DNA from: Oscillospiraceae bacterium
GTDB taxonomy: Bacteria > Bacillota > Clostridia > Oscillospirales > Oscillospiraceae
Direction: 5' to 3'
NCBI GenBank assembly: GCA_017405545.1
Contig: JAFRAF010000123.1
Coordinates: 1-7,329, forward strand
Length of the DNA stretch: 7,329 nt
Shown here: positions 7,147-7,329 of the stretch, piece by piece
Position numbering within the stretch: position 1 is the first letter of the stretch
How the letters are laid out: each line of letters opens with the position of its first letter
The notes under the pieces: generated by a model
Told to the model about the DNA's origin: nothing
The model's input: the letters and a program-made list of their open reading frames with translations, nothing else
The model's database searches: none
Made by a program: the position numbers and the translations under genes

Positions 7147-7175
7147 TTGATATTTTTTTCATACTCTGATAGAAT
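7147..7175 (+). promoter_or_regulatory. extended -10 promoter of probable obg
   Basis: TTGATA (7147-7152), a 17-base spacer and TAGAAT (7170-7175) form a near-consensus housekeeping promoter with five of six matches in each box. TGA (7167-7169) directly before the -10 adds the extended -10 element. The predicted start is near 7182, so the leader before the ATG at 7311 would be about 130 bases. The arrangement is back-to-back with the operon promoter, with 39 bases between the two -35 boxes. Confidence 0.68.
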
Positions 7176-7213
7176 AATCAGCATAAAGCAATCGTGAAAT
7201 CAGGTGCCGATAA

Positions 7214-7272
7214 AGCGGCGTCTTTTTGAATAAACGCTGTAAATGCGGTCTCCATACGCCGCTGTGGAGGCT
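7214..7272 (+). repeat. interlocked inverted repeats in the obg leader
   Basis: AGCGGCGT (7214-7221) and ACGCCGCT (7256-7263) form a perfect 8-base inverted repeat separated by 34 bases. A second pairing, GGTCTCC (7247-7253) with GGAGGCT (7266-7272), gives seven pairs including two G-U. Its 12-base loop contains the 3' arm of the first repeat, so the two pairings interlock: they are either mutually exclusive or form a pseudoknot. Both lie inside the predicted untranslated leader of obg. No U-run follows, which argues against a simple terminator. Confidence 0.45.
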
Positions 7273-7300
7273 CAGTCAGAATAATTCGCGGCGAAAGAAC

Positions 7301-7304
7301 GGAG
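7301..7304 (+). promoter_or_regulatory. ribosome binding site of probable obg
   Basis: GGAG with a 6-base gap to the ATG at 7311 supports translation of the short visible reading frame. Confidence 0.6.
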
Positions 7305-7310
7305 CTGCTT

Positions 7311-7329
7311 ATGTTTGTAGATAAAGCCA
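7311..7329 (+). CDS. obg: start of probable GTPase Obg, cut by window edge
   Basis: Only six codons are visible, reading MFVDKA, which is a common opening of the glycine-rich N-terminal domain of the ribosome-assembly GTPase Obg (CgtA) in clostridia. The ATG is preceded by GGAG at 7301-7304 with a 6-base gap, and a good promoter lies about 135 bases upstream on the same strand. Obg is a housekeeping gene often found after the ribosomal genes rplU and rpmA; here it has its own leader instead. The call rests on six residues plus context, so it is likely but not proven. Confidence 0.6.

Larger units (their letters stand above)
6919..7310. other. non-coding region between divergent genes
   Basis: This stretch is clearly more AT-rich than the genes, especially 7071-7120. 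It holds the two divergent promoters, the two leader structures described separately and the obg ribosome binding site. The 75 bases 6919-6993 stay open in the pyruvyltransferase frame but look untranslated. I see no tRNA, insertion sequence, CRISPR repeat or convincing small gene here. Confidence 0.6.

Noticed and set aside
7114..7197. 27-codon plus-strand open frame in the intergenic region
   Set aside because: It has no ribosome binding site and runs through the obg promoter itself, so it would not be on the obg transcript.
7243..7284. 13-codon possible leader peptide before obg
   Set aside because: It lacks a ribosome binding site and any run of regulatory codons; the sequence is better explained by the paired repeats.
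7285..7295. 11-base palindrome TTCGC-G-GCGAA
   Set aside because: The single-base centre cannot form a hairpin, and one isolated short palindrome is not enough to call an operator.

Overview
The window looks like a surface-polysaccharide (capsule, exopolysaccharide or cell-wall glycan) gene cluster from a Gram-positive, mid-GC bacterium, most likely a gut-type clostridium (Clostridia, perhaps Oscillospirales or Ruminococcaceae). The lineage is inferred from strong AGGAGG-type ribosome binding sites, a CsaB-like pyruvyltransferase, Gram-positive-style O-antigen-ligase-like membrane proteins and the first residues of an Obg-type GTPase. No ribosomal or other phylogenetic marker is complete enough to name a species.

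Layout. Six genes lie on the minus strand and read from high to low coordinates: a polysaccharide pyruvyltransferase (5809-6918, or from 6993), a GT4 glycosyltransferase (4749-5804), two tandem paralogous polytopic membrane proteins of the O-antigen ligase/polymerase type (3241-4707 and 1784-3220), a complete GT2 glycosyltransferase (744-1784) and a second GT2 glycosyltransferase cut by the window edge (1-739). Gaps are -1 to about 41 bases, with no terminator between genes, so they very probably form one operon that continues past position 1. At the other edge a plus-strand gene begins at 7311; its first six residues and its ribosome binding site fit the GTPase Obg.

The non-coding stretch between the pyruvyltransferase and obg (about 6919-7310) holds two back-to-back promoters. 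Each has a 17-base spacer and a TGn extended -10. The minus-strand one (7079-7107) would drive the glycan operon and the plus-strand one (7147-7175) would drive obg. Each predicted leader RNA carries inverted repeats that could fold, including pseudoknot-compatible pairings.

How the genes could work together: the GT4 and two GT2 enzymes would add sugars to a lipid-linked repeat unit in the cytoplasm, the pyruvyltransferase would add a ketal pyruvate from phosphoenolpyruvate, and the membrane proteins would polymerise or ligate the repeat units outside the membrane. No initiating phosphosugar transferase, Wzx-type flippase or chain-length regulator is in the window. The most unusual feature is the tandem pair of polymerase/ligase-like proteins. 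They share motif numbering without a gap through about residue 265, then differ by a net 13 residues within a short part of the large predicted outer loop, and align again to the C-terminus.
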